Positions 1 through 9,717 of a DNA stretch of 64,000 nucleotides are shown here, in pieces. A model generated the notes under the pieces. It had not been told where the DNA came from. It made no database searches and worked only from the letters and a program-made list of their open reading frames with translations. The stretch is from Kitasatospora aureofaciens (lineage in GTDB: Bacteria > Actinomycetota > Actinomycetes > Streptomycetales > Streptomycetaceae): assembly GCA_000720845.1 (NCBI GenBank), contig JODU01000017.1, positions 254,775 through 318,774 on the forward strand, in the 5' to 3' direction. The position numbers and the translations under genes were made by a program. The stretch's first letter is position 1, and each line of letters begins with the position of its first letter.

Positions 1-3000
1 CAACTGGCCGGACTCCCCGGCCCGTCGCTGATCGCCGAGGGACACCCGCCCTCGGCACACTTCGCCGACATCGCCATGACGGCGGACACCGACGTCGACG
101 CGGCCGCCCGGTCGGCCGGCGTACCGCTGAGCGTCGCCGTGCACAGCGCCTGGGCCCTGACCCTGGGCGGCATCCTGCACAGCGACGACGTAGTGTTCGG
201 CTCCACGGTCTCCGGCCGCGACGCGGACGTGCCCGGCATCGAGGGCATGGTGGGCCTGCTCATCAACACCGTCCCCCTGCGCGCCCGCTGGGCCGCCGGC
301 ACGACCGCGCGCGAACTGCTCGCCTCCGTCCGGGCACACCAGAGCGCGGTACTGCCGCACCAGCACGTCTCACTGGCCCGGATCGCCCGCCGGGCCGGCG
401 CGGGCGCGCTCTTCGACACCCTGGTGGTGTTCGACGTGGCGACCGACGTGGACGCACTGCGGCGGCCCGGCGACACCCTCGCCGTCACCGGCATCGTCAA
501 CGAGGGCGCCCCGCACTACCCGCTGACGCTGGTGGTGGAACGCACGCCGGACGGCCGCCCGCGCTTCAGCCTGATCCACGACGCCGAGCTGCTGGAGGAG
601 AGCGGCGTCCGCGAGATCCTGCGCACCTTCACCCGGAACCTCACCGCTCTGCTCACCCGGCCGGACGCCCGGGTCGGCGAGCTGGCATCCGAGGATTCCG
701 GGCGCGCCGAGCCGGTCGCCCCGACCACCCTGGGTGAACTGTTCGACACCGCGGCCCGCCGCGCCCCGGCCGCCACCGCCGTCACCCAGTGCGCCCTCGA
801 CGGCTCCGTCCGGTGCCTGACGTACGGCGAACTCGCCGCGGCCAAGGACGAGTTGGCGGCGGCCCTGTGCGCGGCCGGGGTCCGTCCCGGCCGGCGGGTC
901 GCCGTCGCCGTGCCGCCCTCCGTCGAGCAGGTCGTCGCGCTGATCGCCGTCGTCGCCGCGGGCGGGGCCTACGTACCGCTGGACCTGGCGTACCCGGACG
1001 ACCGCCTGGAGTACGTCCTCGCCGACTCCGCCCCCCAGGTCGTCGTGGTGGACCCGGACCGGCGTGACCGGTTCACGAGGCTGCTGGACCGCGCGGGCGT
1101 GCCGGCCCGCGTGCTCGTACCGGGGGAGGACCACCCGCCCACCGCGGCGGAGCCCGGACCCGGTGCCGGCTGGAACGACCCCGCGTACGTCATCTACACC
1201 TCCGGATCGACCGGGCGGCCCAAGGGTGTCGTCGTCCCGCACTCCAGTGTCGTGACGCTGCTCGCCAACACCCGGCCCCTGATGGGCTTCGGCCCGGACG
1301 ACGTGTGGGTCCAGTTCCACTCCTTCTCCTTCGACTTCGCGGTCTGGGAGCTGTGGGGCGCGCTCGCGCACGGCGGTGAACTCCTGGTGCCGGAGTACGG
1401 GCTGACCCGTTCCCCGGTCGACTTCCACCGGATGGTCCGCGAGCGCGGGGTGACCGTGCTCAACCAGACCCCGTCGGCGTTCCACCGGTTCGCCGAGGCC
1501 GACCGGCACGCGGGCGGACCACTGCCCGCACTGCGCCGGGTGATCTTCGGCGGCGAGGCGCTGGACCTCGGGCGGCTGCGCGGCTGGGTCGAGCGGCACG
1601 GCACCGAATCGCCCGAACTGGTCAACATGTACGGCATCACCGAGACCACCGTCCATGTCACCCACCGGGTGCTGACCGCCGCCGACTTCGCCGCCGGGGA
1701 GGCCGCCACCAGCCCCATCGGCGGCCCGGTCCCGGGCCTGGTGACCCACCTCCTCGACGACCGGCTCCGTCCGGTGCCGCCAGGCCGGGTGGGCGCCATC
1801 TACGTCGCCGGCGACCAGGTGTCGCTCGGCTACCTGGGCAGGCCGGGGCTCACCGCGGGCAGGTTCGTGGCCGACCCGTTCCGGGCGGACGGCTCCCGCA
1901 TGTACCACACCGGCGACCTCGCCCGCCGCACGCTCCACGGCGAGCTGGAGTTCGTGGGCCGCGCCGACGACCAGGTACAGCTGAAGGGGTTCCGCATCGA
2001 GCTGGGCGAGGTGGAGGCCGCGATCCGGGACCTCGACGGCGTGGCCGACGCCGCCGTCACGGTCGCCGACAGCGAGGACCACCTGGTCGCGCACGTCGTG
2101 GGCCGGGTGCCCGCGGACCTCACCGCGCTGCTGTCGGCGAAGCTGCCCGCGCACATGGTGCCGGGCCGGGTGCTGCCCGTCGACGCCCTGCCGCTGACGG
2201 TCAACGGGAAGCTCGACCGCAGGGCGCTGACCGAGCGCGCGGCACTGACGCCGCCCACGAGCAACGGTGCGTGGGACGGCGGTGCCACGGACGGCGGCGC
2301 GCCGGCCCACGGCAATGCCTCCGCCTCCGCCCTCGCGTCGCTCGTCGACATCTTCGCCGCGGCCTTGCCCGGCTGCGCCCCGGACGCCGACACGGACTTC
2401 TTCGCCGCAGGAGGCGACAGCATCGTCGCCATCACGGTGATCAACCGGGCCAGGGCGCTCGGCCTGCCGATGACGCCGCGCGACGTGTTCCTGCTCCGGA
2501 CGCCCCGCGCGCTCGCCGAGCACCTGGGCACCCGCACCCCGCGGTCCGAGGCGTCCGCGTCGGCCCGCCAGGAGGACGGCCCGCTTCCGCCCACGCCGAT
2601 CATCCTGCGCCGGCGTGAACTGGGCGGATCGCTCGCCCGGTTCGCCCAGGCCAGGACCCTGACGGCGCCCGAAGGCACCGGCTTCGCCGACGCGGAGCGT
2701 GCCGCGCGTGCCGTGGTCGCCACGCACCCGGCGCTGCGGCTGCGGTTGCGCGTCGACCACGGGGCGTGGTCCCTGCGCACCGAACCCGTCGGCGAGGTCA
2801 CCGTGGTCCGCGGAACCGGGACCGACGCGGCGGGCGCCGCCGACCGGGCGGCCGACCGTCTCGACCCGGAGAACGGCGACGTCGTCGCCTTCACGTGGCT
2901 GGAGGCGACCCGGACGCTGGTGGTCGCCGTGCACCACCTCGCCGTAGACGCCGTGTCCTGGCTGATCCTGCTGGACGACCTGGCCGACGCGATGCGCGGT

Positions 3001-6000
3001 GCGGACCCGGCACCGCAGACCACGCCCTACGCCGAGTACGCCCGAGCACTGACCCACCGGTCCGGTGAGGAGACCGACGGCCTCGCCCACTGGATCACCA
3101 CCCTCCAGGCCCCCACCCCGCTGCCCGCCGCGGTGAACCCGCGCGAGCGGACCGTCGTACTCGCCCCCGGCGTGAGCGACCGCGTCACGCGTACCGCACC
3201 GGTCGCGCTGGGTCTCGGTCTCACCGAGCTGCTGTGCGGGGCGTTGCGCGCCGCGCTGACCCGCGTCCAGCCGACGCCCACCGACCTGGCGGTCGAACTG
3301 GAGCGGCACGGCAGGGTCCCGGCCCTCGACGGGCACGACTACACCCGCACCGTCGGCTGGTTCACCGCCATCGCGCCCGTACGGCTCACCGCGCACACCG
3401 ACCCCGTCGCCGCGGCACGCGAGGTCGCCGAACGCCGGCCGGACGAGCGCGCCCACGTCGCCTACGGCGCCCTCAGGTACCTCAACCCGCAGACCGCCCC
3501 GCTGCTCACCGCCCGACCGCAGGTCCTCCTCAACTACCTCGGCCGGGGCGGCGAGTCCGACGCTCCGCGCCTCACGGACACAGACGAGGGCGCCACCCCG
3601 TACGCGGTCGAGGTGAACGCGTGGACCGACGCGGCCACCGGCAGCCTGCACGCCGCCTTCACCCTGGCCGAGGGCGTCCCCGACGAGATCACCGGGCACT
3701 GGCGCCGCGCGCTGGAACGGATCGCGGAGGCCGCCGCGACGGCCGAGCGCACGGCACCGGTCAGCCCCCTCCAGCGGGGCCTGTACTTCCAGGCCCAGCT
3801 GACCGGCCCGGCCGGACACTACGTCGCCCAGAGCTACTTCACCTTCGAACGGCGCCTGGACGCCGACGCGTTGTCCCGGGCGATGGAGCACGTGCTCGCA
3901 CGGCACCCGGCCGTCGGCGCCGGCTTCACCACGGACGAGGACGGGAACCCGGTCCAGGTCCTCGCCGCGGGCCGCCGGGTCGGGGTCCGCACCGTCGAGG
4001 CGGGGACGGACGCGGACGTCGACGCCCTGCGCCTGGGGGACCGGGAGCGGGGATTCGACCCCGGCGAGCCGCCGCTGATCCGGCTGACCGTGGTGCGGCT
4101 GCCCGACGACCGCGACGGCCTGCTGCTCAGCTACCACCTGCTGCTGTGGGACGGCTGGTCGCGGGAGATCGTGCTGCGCGACCTGTTCGACGCCTACCGT
4201 GCCGTCCTGGAGGGGGCGCCCCTCGACGCCGTGCCGGCCACGCCCGGCTTCGAGGACCACACCCGGGCCCTCGCCGCCAAGGACCCGGCCCCGTCGGAAC
4301 GCTTCTGGGCGCGCCACCTGGCCGGACTGTCCGGACCGACCCTGCTCGCCGGACCGGCGCCCGCCCTCTGCGACGACCTGCCCCGCGCACTCGTGCACAC
4401 GCTGACCGCCGAACGGTCGGACGCGCTCAGGTCGGCGGCCAGGACCTACGGCGTCACGCTGAACTCGGTGCTGACCGGCGCCTTCGGCCTCTTCCTCGGC
4501 GCCCGCACCGGCCGCGCCGACGCCGTCTTCGGCGTGACCGTCTCCGGCCGGGAGGGCGAAGGGCTGGCCGACGTCGTCGGCGTGCTGCTCAACACCGTGC
4601 CCATGTGGACGCGGGCCCGGCCGCACGACACGGTCCGCGCCTATCTGACGGCGGTGCAGGCGGCCAGGGTCGACGCCATGGAGCACGAGCACCTCGGGCT
4701 CGGCGAGATCCAGCGGGCCGGCGGTCACGACACGCTGTTCGACAACCTGTTCGTGCTCCAGAACTTCCTGGACCCGGACGCCTTCGCCGAGATGAACGCC
4801 CGGCACGGCATCACGTCGGTGCGGGCCGACGACTCCACCCACTACCCGTTCACCTGGGTGGTCACCCCCGGCGACCGGCTCACCGTCAAACTGGAGTACC
4901 GCGACCACGACACCGCGGGCGCCCGGCGCCTCCTCGACGACTACCTGCGCGTGCTCGACGACCTCGCCGGGCGCACCGGGTCCGCGGAGCCGGTCGGGGC
5001 CCTCCCCGGCCTGGTCCCCGCACCCGAACCCGCCGCACGCACCGACATCGGCACGGACACCGTCGTGGACCGCTTCGACCGCGCCGCCGACCGGGACCCG
5101 CGAGGGACGGCACTCGTCGCCCACGGCTCCACCATGACCTTCGCCCAGCTGCGGGACCGCAGCCGGGCGGTGGCGGGCGTGCTGGCCCGGCGCGGCGTCG
5201 GACCCGAGACGATGGTGGGCCTCGCCCTCCCGCGCTCCCTCGACTCGATCGTGGCCCTCTTCGCCGTCCTGCGCACCGGCGCCGCCTACGTACCGCTGGA
5301 GCTGGACCACCCGGACGAGCGGATCGCCGCGATCGTCGCGGACGCCCGCCCCGAGGTCGTGCTCACCGTGAGCGCGGTCGCGCACCGGCTCACCGGGGAG
5401 GTCGACCTGGTCGAGCTGGACCGGCCGTTGCCCGAGGCCGAGCCGCTCACGACGTTCGCGCCGGACGACCCGGACCGGCTGCGGCACCCCGCGTACACGA
5501 TCTACACCTCCGGCTCGACCGGCCGGCCCAAGGGGGTGGTGACCGAGTACGCCGGACTCACCAACATGCTGGTCAACCACCAGCGCCGGATCTTCGAACC
5601 GGTCCTGGCGCGGCACGGCCACCGGACCTTCCGCGTCGCCCACACCGTGTCGTTCGCCTTCGACATGTCGTGGGAAGAGCTGCTGTGGCTCGCCGACGGC
5701 CACGAAGTGCACATCTGCGACGAGGAGTTGCGCCGCGACGCGCCCCGGCTGGTCGCGTACTGCCTGGAGCACGGGATCGACGTCGTCAACGTCACCCCGA
5801 CCTACGCGCAGCAACTGGTCGCCGAGGGTCTGCTCGACGACCCGGCCCGCCGGCCCGCGCTGGTGCTGCTCGGCGGCGAGGCCGTCACCCCGGCGCTGTG
5901 GCGGCGGCTCGCCGAGACCGAGGGGACCGTCGGCTACAACCTGTACGGACCCACCGAGTACACCATCAACACCCTCGGAGTCGGCACCTTCGAATGCCCG

Positions 6001-6825
6001 GACCCGGTGGTGGGCGTGGCGATCGACAACACCGACGTGTACGTGCTGGACCCGTGGCTGCGCCCCCTGCCCGACGGCGTCCCCGGCGAGCTGTACGTCA
6101 CGGGCACCGGTATCGCGCGCGGCTACCTCGGGCAGCCCGCCCAGACCGCGCACCGCTTCGTCGCCTGCCCGTTCGGCGCCCCCGGCGAGCGCATGTACCG
6201 CACCGGCGACCTGGTGGTGCGGCGGCCCGACGGGAACCTGACGTACCTCGGCCGCACCGACCAGCAGGTCAAGATCCGCGGCCACCGGGTCGAACCCGGC
6301 GAGGTCGAGGCCGTGTTCGCCGCCCACCCGGCGGTGCGGTTCGCCGCCGCTGTCGCCCAGCCCGACCCGCAGGTCGACGGCGCCCACCGGCTGGCGGCCT
6401 ACCTCGTGCTGGACGGCGCCGACCTGGCCGAGGTCGCCGCCGAAGTGGGCGCCGGGCTGCCGGACTTCCTGCGCCCCACCCACTACGCCCGGGTCGACGC
6501 CATCCCGCTGACCGTGAACGGGAAGGCCGACACCAAGGCGCTCCCGGAGGCCAAGCCGCTGGGTGCGCTGACCACGGCGGGGGAGCGCGCACCGGAGACG
6601 GAGACCGAGACGACGGTGTGCGAACTCTTCGCCGAGGCACTGGACCTGGACGACGACGAGGTGAGCGCCGTGAGCGACTTCATGGCCCTCGGCGGGCACT
6701 CCATGCTGGCGGTGCGGCTGACCGGACTGCTTCGCCGGGAGTACGGTCCAGTGATCACCATCCGCGATCTGTTCACCCTGCGAACCCCGGAAGCGATTGC
6801 CCGCCACCTCGATGACGACTCCTGA
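1..6825 (+). CDS. cchH: Coelichelin-type NRPS, 3' part (C-A-PCP-E / C-A-PCP)
   Basis: The reading frame is open from base 1, so the gene starts upstream; 2274 residues are visible. Order: end of a condensation domain (to about 700), adenylation domain (about 730-2230; core YTSGSTGRPKG near 1195), carrier domain with GGDSI (Ser codon 2419), epimerization domain (about 2580-3750; HHLAVDAVSW near 2932), condensation domain (about 3755-5000), adenylation domain (about 5060-6530), carrier domain with GGHSM (Ser codon 6700), stop. No thioesterase follows. My reading of the specificity pockets is DFWNIGMVH (threonine) for the first and DMENLGLIN (known for hydroxyornithine in coelichelin synthetase) for the second. 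Threonine followed by epimerization and then hydroxyornithine fits coelichelin. The last condensation domain reads HLLLWDG, so the catalytic second His of HHxxxDG appears to be Leu. The stop overlaps the next start by 14 nt. Confidence 0.93.
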   Translation, partial: QLAGLPGPSLIAEGHPPSAHFADIAMTADTDVDAAARSAGVPLSVAVHSAWALTLGGILHSDDVVFGSTVSGRDADVPGIEGMVGLLINTVPLRARWAAGTTARELLASVRAHQSAVLPHQHVSLARIARRAGAGALFDTLVVFDVATDVDALRRPGDTLAVTGIVNEGAPHYPLTLVVERTPDGRPRFSLIHDAELLEESGVREILRTFTRNLTALLTRPDARVGELASEDSGRAEPVAPTTLGELFDTAARRAPAATAVTQCALDGSVRCLTYGELAAAKDELAAALCAAGVRPGRRVAVAVPPSVEQVVALIAVVAAGGAYVPLDLAYPDDRLEYVLADSAPQVVVVDPDRRDRFTRLLDRAGVPARVLVPGEDHPPTAAEPGPGAGWNDPAYVIYTSGSTGRPKGVVVPHSSVVTLLANTRPLMGFGPDDVWVQFHSFSFDFAVWELWGALAHGGELLVPEYGLTRSPVDFHRMVRERGVTVLNQTPSAFHRFAEADRHAGGPLPALRRVIFGGEALDLGRLRGWVERHGTESPELVNMYGITETTVHVTHRVLTAADFAAGEAATSPIGGPVPGLVTHLLDDRLRPVPPGRVGAIYVAGDQVSLGYLGRPGLTAGRFVADPFRADGSRMYHTGDLARRTLHGELEFVGRADDQVQLKGFRIELGEVEAAIRDLDGVADAAVTVADSEDHLVAHVVGRVPADLTALLSAKLPAHMVPGRVLPVDALPLTVNGKLDRRALTERAALTPPTSNGAWDGGATDGGAPAHGNASASALASLVDIFAAALPGCAPDADTDFFAAGGDSIVAITVINRARALGLPMTPRDVFLLRTPRALAEHLGTRTPRSEASASARQEDGPLPPTPIILRRRELGGSLARFAQARTLTAPEGTGFADAERAARAVVATHPALRLRLRVDHGAWSLRTEPVGEVTVVRGTGTDAAGAADRAADRLDPENGDVVAFTWLEATRTLVVAVHHLAVDAVSWLILLDDLADAMRGADPAPQTTPYAEYARALTHRSGEETDGLAHWITTLQAPTPLPAAVNPRERTVVLAPGVSDRVTRTAPVALGLGLTELLCGALRAALTRVQPTPTDLAVELERHGRVPALDGHDYTRTVGWFTAIAPVRLTAHTDPVAAAREVAERRPDERAHVAYGALRYLNPQTAPLLTARPQVLLNYLGRGGESDAPRLTDTDEGATPYAVEVNAWTDAATGSLHAAFTLAEGVPDEITGHWRRALERIAEAAATAERTAPVSPLQRGLYFQAQLTGPAGHYVAQSYFTFERRLDADALSRAMEHVLARHPAVGAGFTTDEDGNPVQVLAAGRRVGVRTVEAGTDADVDALRLGDRERGFDPGEPPLIRLTVVRLPDDRDGLLLSYHLLLWDGWSREIVLRDLFDAYRAVLEGAPLDAVPATPGFEDHTRALAAKDPAPSERFWARHLAGLSGPTLLAGPAPALCDDLPRALVHTLTAERSDALRSAARTYGVTLNSVLTGAFGLFLGARTGRADAVFGVTVSGREGEGLADVVGVLLNTVPMWTRARPHDTVRAYLTAVQAARVDAMEHEHLGLGEIQRAGGHDTLFDNLFVLQNFLDPDAFAEMNARHGITSVRADDSTHYPFTWVVTPGDRLTVKLEYRDHDTAGARRLLDDYLRVLDDLAGRTGSAEPVGALPGLVPAPEPAARTDIGTDTVVDRFDRAADRDPRGTALVAHGSTMTFAQLRDRSRAVAGVLARRGVGPETMVGLALPRSLDSIVALFAVLRTGAAYVPLELDHPDERIAAIVADARPEVVLTVSAVAHRLTGEVDLVELDRPLPEAEPLTTFAPDDPDRLRHPAYTIYTSGSTGRPKGVVTEYAGLTNMLVNHQRRIFEPVLARHGHRTFRVAHTVSFAFDMSWEELLWLADGHEVHICDEELRRDAPRLVAYCLEHGIDVVNVTPTYAQQLVAEGLLDDPARRPALVLLGGEAVTPALWRRLAETEGTVGYNLYGPTEYTINTLGVGTFECPDPVVGVAIDNTDVYVLDPWLRPLPDGVPGELYVTGTGIARGYLGQPAQTAHRFVACPFGAPGERMYRTGDLVVRRPDGNLTYLGRTDQQVKIRGHRVEPGEVEAVFAAHPAVRFAAAVAQPDPQVDGAHRLAAYLVLDGADLAEVAAEVGAGLPDFLRPTHYARVDAIPLTVNGKADTKALPEAKPLGALTTAGERAPETETETTVCELFAEALDLDDDEVSAVSDFMALGGHSMLAVRLTGLLRREYGPVITIRDLFTLRTPEAIARHLDDDS

Positions 6826-8512
6826 CACACAGCGGCCCCGCGCGGGGTCCGACATCCTCCGTAGCGCCCTGCGGCGCAACGTCGGCGCGATGGCCTGGGG
6901 CACCCTCCTCATGGGCCTCTACCAGGCCGGTGAGACGGCCTTCCCCATCGCGCTCGGCCTGATCGTCGAACACACGATGCGGGACCGGAGCCTCGACGCG
7001 CTCGGCGTCTCCGTCGCAGCGCTGGCCGTCATCATCACGACCGTGTCCCTGTCCTGGCGGTTCGGGATGCGGATCCTGCAGAAGGCCAACACGACCGAGG
7101 CGCACCGCTGGCGGGTCCGGGTCGCGGGCTGCGGGCTCCAGCCGGTGGCCAGGGACGCCGACCTCAAGTCCGGCGAGGTGCTGACCATCGCCACCGAGGA
7201 CGCCGACCAGACCGCCGACATCATCGAGGTGGTGCCGCTGCTGATCAGCTCGCTGGTGGCGGTGCTGATCGCGGCCCTCGCGCTGGGGCTGGCCGACCTC
7301 CGGCTCGGGCTGCTGGTCGTCGTGGGAACCGTCGCGATCCTGTCCGTCCTGAGCGTGATGTCCAGACGCATCGGCTCCAGCACCCGTGAGCAGCAGGCCC
7401 GGGTGGCGCGGGCGGGCGCCAAGGTCGCCGACCTCATCATCGGCCTGCGCCCGCTGCACGGCTTCGGCGGCAACCACGCGGCGTTCCGCTCCTACCGCGA
7501 GGTCAGTGCGGAGGCGAGGCGGCAGTCCGTCACCGTCGCCCGGGTGAGCGGTGTCTACGCGGGCACCGCACTGGCCCTCAACGCGGTGCTCGCCGCCGCC
7601 GTGACCCTCACCGCGGGCTGGCTGGCCTTCCGGGGCCGGATCACCATCGGCGAGCTGGTCATGGCCGTGGGCCTCGCGCAGTTCATCATGGAACCGCTGA
7701 AGCTGTTCTCGGAGATGCCGAAGTACGTGATGATCGCGCGTGCCTCGGCCGAGCGGATGGCGCTCGTCCTCACCGCACCGCCGGTGACGACACCGGGGGC
7801 ACAGCGACCGGCCCGGGGCGGTGACCTGGAGGTCGACTGCGTCCGGCACGGGGCGCTGCGCAAGGTGCGGTTCCGGGTCCGGGCCGGCGAGTTCGTGGCC
7901 GTCGCCGCGTACGATCCGCGCGCGGCGGCCGACCTCGCGGCGGTCCTCGCGCTGAACGTGCCGCCCGACGGGTACGAGGGGACGGTGCGGGTCGGCGGAC
8001 GGGACCTCGCGGACCTGTCGGTCGAGGGGATCCGCGAGCACCTGCTGGTCAACCCGTACGACGGCGAGATCTTCGCGGGCACCCTGCGCTCCAACATCGA
8101 CCCGTCGGGCACCAGCGGGACGGTCCCCGAAGCCGTCGAGGCGTCGATGCTGACCGACGTCGTCGCCCTGCACCGCGAAGGGCTCGACCACGCCGTCCGC
8201 GACCGGGGTGCCAACCTCTCCGGCGGGCAGCGCCAACGGCTGTCCCTGGCCCGCGCGCTGGCCGCCGACACCGACGTCCTGGTGCTGCGCGATCCGACGA
8301 CGGCGGTGGACGCGGTGACCGAACAGCTCATCGCGCGGGGCGTCGCCAAGCTGCGCCGGGACCGCACCACCCTCGTGATCACCAGCAGCCCCGCCCTCCT
8401 GGACGTCGCCGACCGCGTCCTCGTCCTCGACGACGGCGTCGTCACCGCCGAGGACACACACCGCAACCTCCTCGCCACCGACAAGGCGTACTGCCTGGCG
8501 GTGACCAGGTGA
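6812..8512 (+). CDS. cchI: ABC exporter half-transporter of the coelichelin cluster, degenerate ATPase site
   Basis: 566 residues: an N-terminal six-helix transmembrane region (about residues 20-320) fused to a nucleotide-binding domain. ATG 6812 is chosen because it overlaps the NRPS stop (translational coupling); an in-frame TTG at 6797 is less likely. The signature LSGGQRQRLSLARAL is intact (near 8216). The Walker A position reads AYDPRAAADL with no GKS/T, and Walker B reads LVLRDPTTAVD, so both its Asp and the catalytic Glu position are altered (codons 8288-8293). Family knowledge: such half-exporters of siderophore clusters export the product, and degenerate sites are common in heterodimers. 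I infer that it pairs with another exporter half encoded upstream of the window. Confidence 0.88.
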   Translation: MTTPDTQRPRAGSDILRSALRRNVGAMAWGTLLMGLYQAGETAFPIALGLIVEHTMRDRSLDALGVSVAALAVIITTVSLSWRFGMRILQKANTTEAHRWRVRVAGCGLQPVARDADLKSGEVLTIATEDADQTADIIEVVPLLISSLVAVLIAALALGLADLRLGLLVVVGTVAILSVLSVMSRRIGSSTREQQARVARAGAKVADLIIGLRPLHGFGGNHAAFRSYREVSAEARRQSVTVARVSGVYAGTALALNAVLAAAVTLTAGWLAFRGRITIGELVMAVGLAQFIMEPLKLFSEMPKYVMIARASAERMALVLTAPPVTTPGAQRPARGGDLEVDCVRHGALRKVRFRVRAGEFVAVAAYDPRAAADLAAVLALNVPPDGYEGTVRVGGRDLADLSVEGIREHLLVNPYDGEIFAGTLRSNIDPSGTSGTVPEAVEASMLTDVVALHREGLDHAVRDRGANLSGGQRQRLSLARALAADTDVLVLRDPTTAVDAVTEQLIARGVAKLRRDRTTLVITSSPALLDVADRVLVLDDGVVTAEDTHRNLLATDKAYCLAVTR

Positions 8513-8536
8513 CCAGGTGCGCGATCCGCCCCGGTC

Positions 8537-9628
8537 CTACGCGAGCGCCCAGGCCACGTCCCGGAGCAGCGCGTGCCGCCAGCCCGCCCGGTCGTGGCCG
8601 GAGGCCGACCTGGAGACCCGTACGGTGGCACCGGCCTGTTCGGTCAGGGTCTCCACCAGGGCGCAGTGGGGAAGCATCCGCGTCTCGTGTTCGCCCACGT
8701 CGAAGGCGATCCGCAGCCCGGACAGGTCGGGACGCGCGCGCAGCCGCGCCGCGAGAGTGCCGCCCACCGGACCGCTCAGGGGGTCCGCCAGATCCGCGGC
8801 CTCGGGCGTCCACCACAGCGACGCCGACTGACAGGCGACCCGCGACACCATGTCCGGGAACTCCAGCGCCGCGTACAGCGCGCTGAGACCGCCCAGGCTC
8901 TGCCCCGCGACCACCGTCCGGCCGGGATCGGCGGGCACCCCGCTATCGGCCACCAGCGGCAGCAACTCGTCCCGCACCGCCTCCCACAGCGCGGGCCGGC
9001 ACCCGAACTCGGCCCCGCGGTCCTTGGCCGGGAGGAACACCAGGGTGACCGGTGGCATCTCACCGCTCGCGACGGCCGAGTCGAAGGCGGCCGTCGCCGG
9101 GTGCAGGTACAGCCAGTCGTCGCCGTCGAGCAGCAGGACCAACGGCCCGCCCCCGCCCACCGGATGGACCCGCACGGTGCGCCGCCCGCCGAGCCGCTCG
9201 CTGGTCCAGCGCAGCCGGGTGCGGGGCAGGGGCAGGACGTCGCCGGCGTCGAGCAGGGGCCAGTGCGGCTGGGCCGGGGCGTCCGGGGTGGCGGCGACGG
9301 ACCGCTCGCCGCCCGCGCCCGCGGGGTTGCGGGGGTCGGCATACGCCGCGTCGTCCACCAGGAACTGGTACGTCACCCGCAGCCGCGCCGGCATGCGCAC
9401 CTTGGCGTACCAGCAGTCCGTGTCGCCCCACCGCCGCAGGGGCACCGGAGCCGACCAGCTCTCGAAGACCAGGCTGGCCGCCCGCGACCCGCGCCGCAGG
9501 AACAGGGTCGTCCACCCGTCGCCGTCGGGGACCGCCAAGGGCGTCGTCACGGCGGCCCAGAAGGCGTCGGTGCCGGGCTTCCCGGGCAGCCCGTACGCGG
9601 CGAAGGCGTCCGGCCCCGTCCGGCTCAT
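8537..9628 (-). CDS. cchJ: Siderophore esterase (enterochelin esterase family)
   Basis: 363 residues without signal peptide, so probably cytosolic. It has the N-terminal Fes-type beta domain (about 1-130) and a C-terminal esterase-D-like alpha/beta hydrolase with nucleophile motif GQSLGG (about residue 250) and a late SGHDRAGW motif carrying the probable catalytic His. The start ATG at 9628 has an AAGGAGAC ribosome site. It is convergent with cchI (24-nt gap) and divergent from the MbtH gene across a shared iron box. Because the NRPS ends without thioesterase, family members are proposed either to release the peptide from the synthetase or to hydrolyse the siderophore; the sequence cannot decide. 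Confidence 0.88.
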   Translation of the reverse strand: MSRTGPDAFAAYGLPGKPGTDAFWAAVTTPLAVPDGDGWTTLFLRRGSRAASLVFESWSAPVPLRRWGDTDCWYAKVRMPARLRVTYQFLVDDAAYADPRNPAGAGGERSVAATPDAPAQPHWPLLDAGDVLPLPRTRLRWTSERLGGRRTVRVHPVGGGGPLVLLLDGDDWLYLHPATAAFDSAVASGEMPPVTLVFLPAKDRGAEFGCRPALWEAVRDELLPLVADSGVPADPGRTVVAGQSLGGLSALYAALEFPDMVSRVACQSASLWWTPEAADLADPLSGPVGGTLAARLRARPDLSGLRIAFDVGEHETRMLPHCALVETLTEQAGATVRVSRSASGHDRAGWRHALLRDVAWALA

Positions 9629-9677
9629 GAACGTCTCCTTGTGGAGCGGAAATCCAGAAGGCTAAGCTCATCGCGCA

Positions 9678-9696
9678 TTAGGCGAGCCTAACCTAA
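9678..9696. promoter_or_regulatory. Iron box (DmdR1/IdeR-type operator)
   Basis: The 19-mer TTAGGCGAGCCTAACCTAA matches the actinobacterial iron-box consensus TTAGGTTAGGCTNACCTAA at most positions. It lies between the divergent cchJ (start 9628) and cchK (start 9718), so it should repress both under iron sufficiency. Confidence 0.85.
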
Positions 9697-9717
9697 TTCA
9701 AACGGGAGGTAGCGCGC

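Noticed and set aside
3234..6815. A second long plus-strand frame inside the NRPS
   Set aside because: Extreme Arg/Pro/Gly content without domains; a frame shadow of the NRPS.
370..6912. A very long antisense open frame (about 2180 residues) opposite the NRPS
   Set aside because: Composition is Arg/Gly/Val-rich with no recognisable domain, and it mirrors the third-position GC bias of the NRPS. The sense strand has all NRPS motifs.
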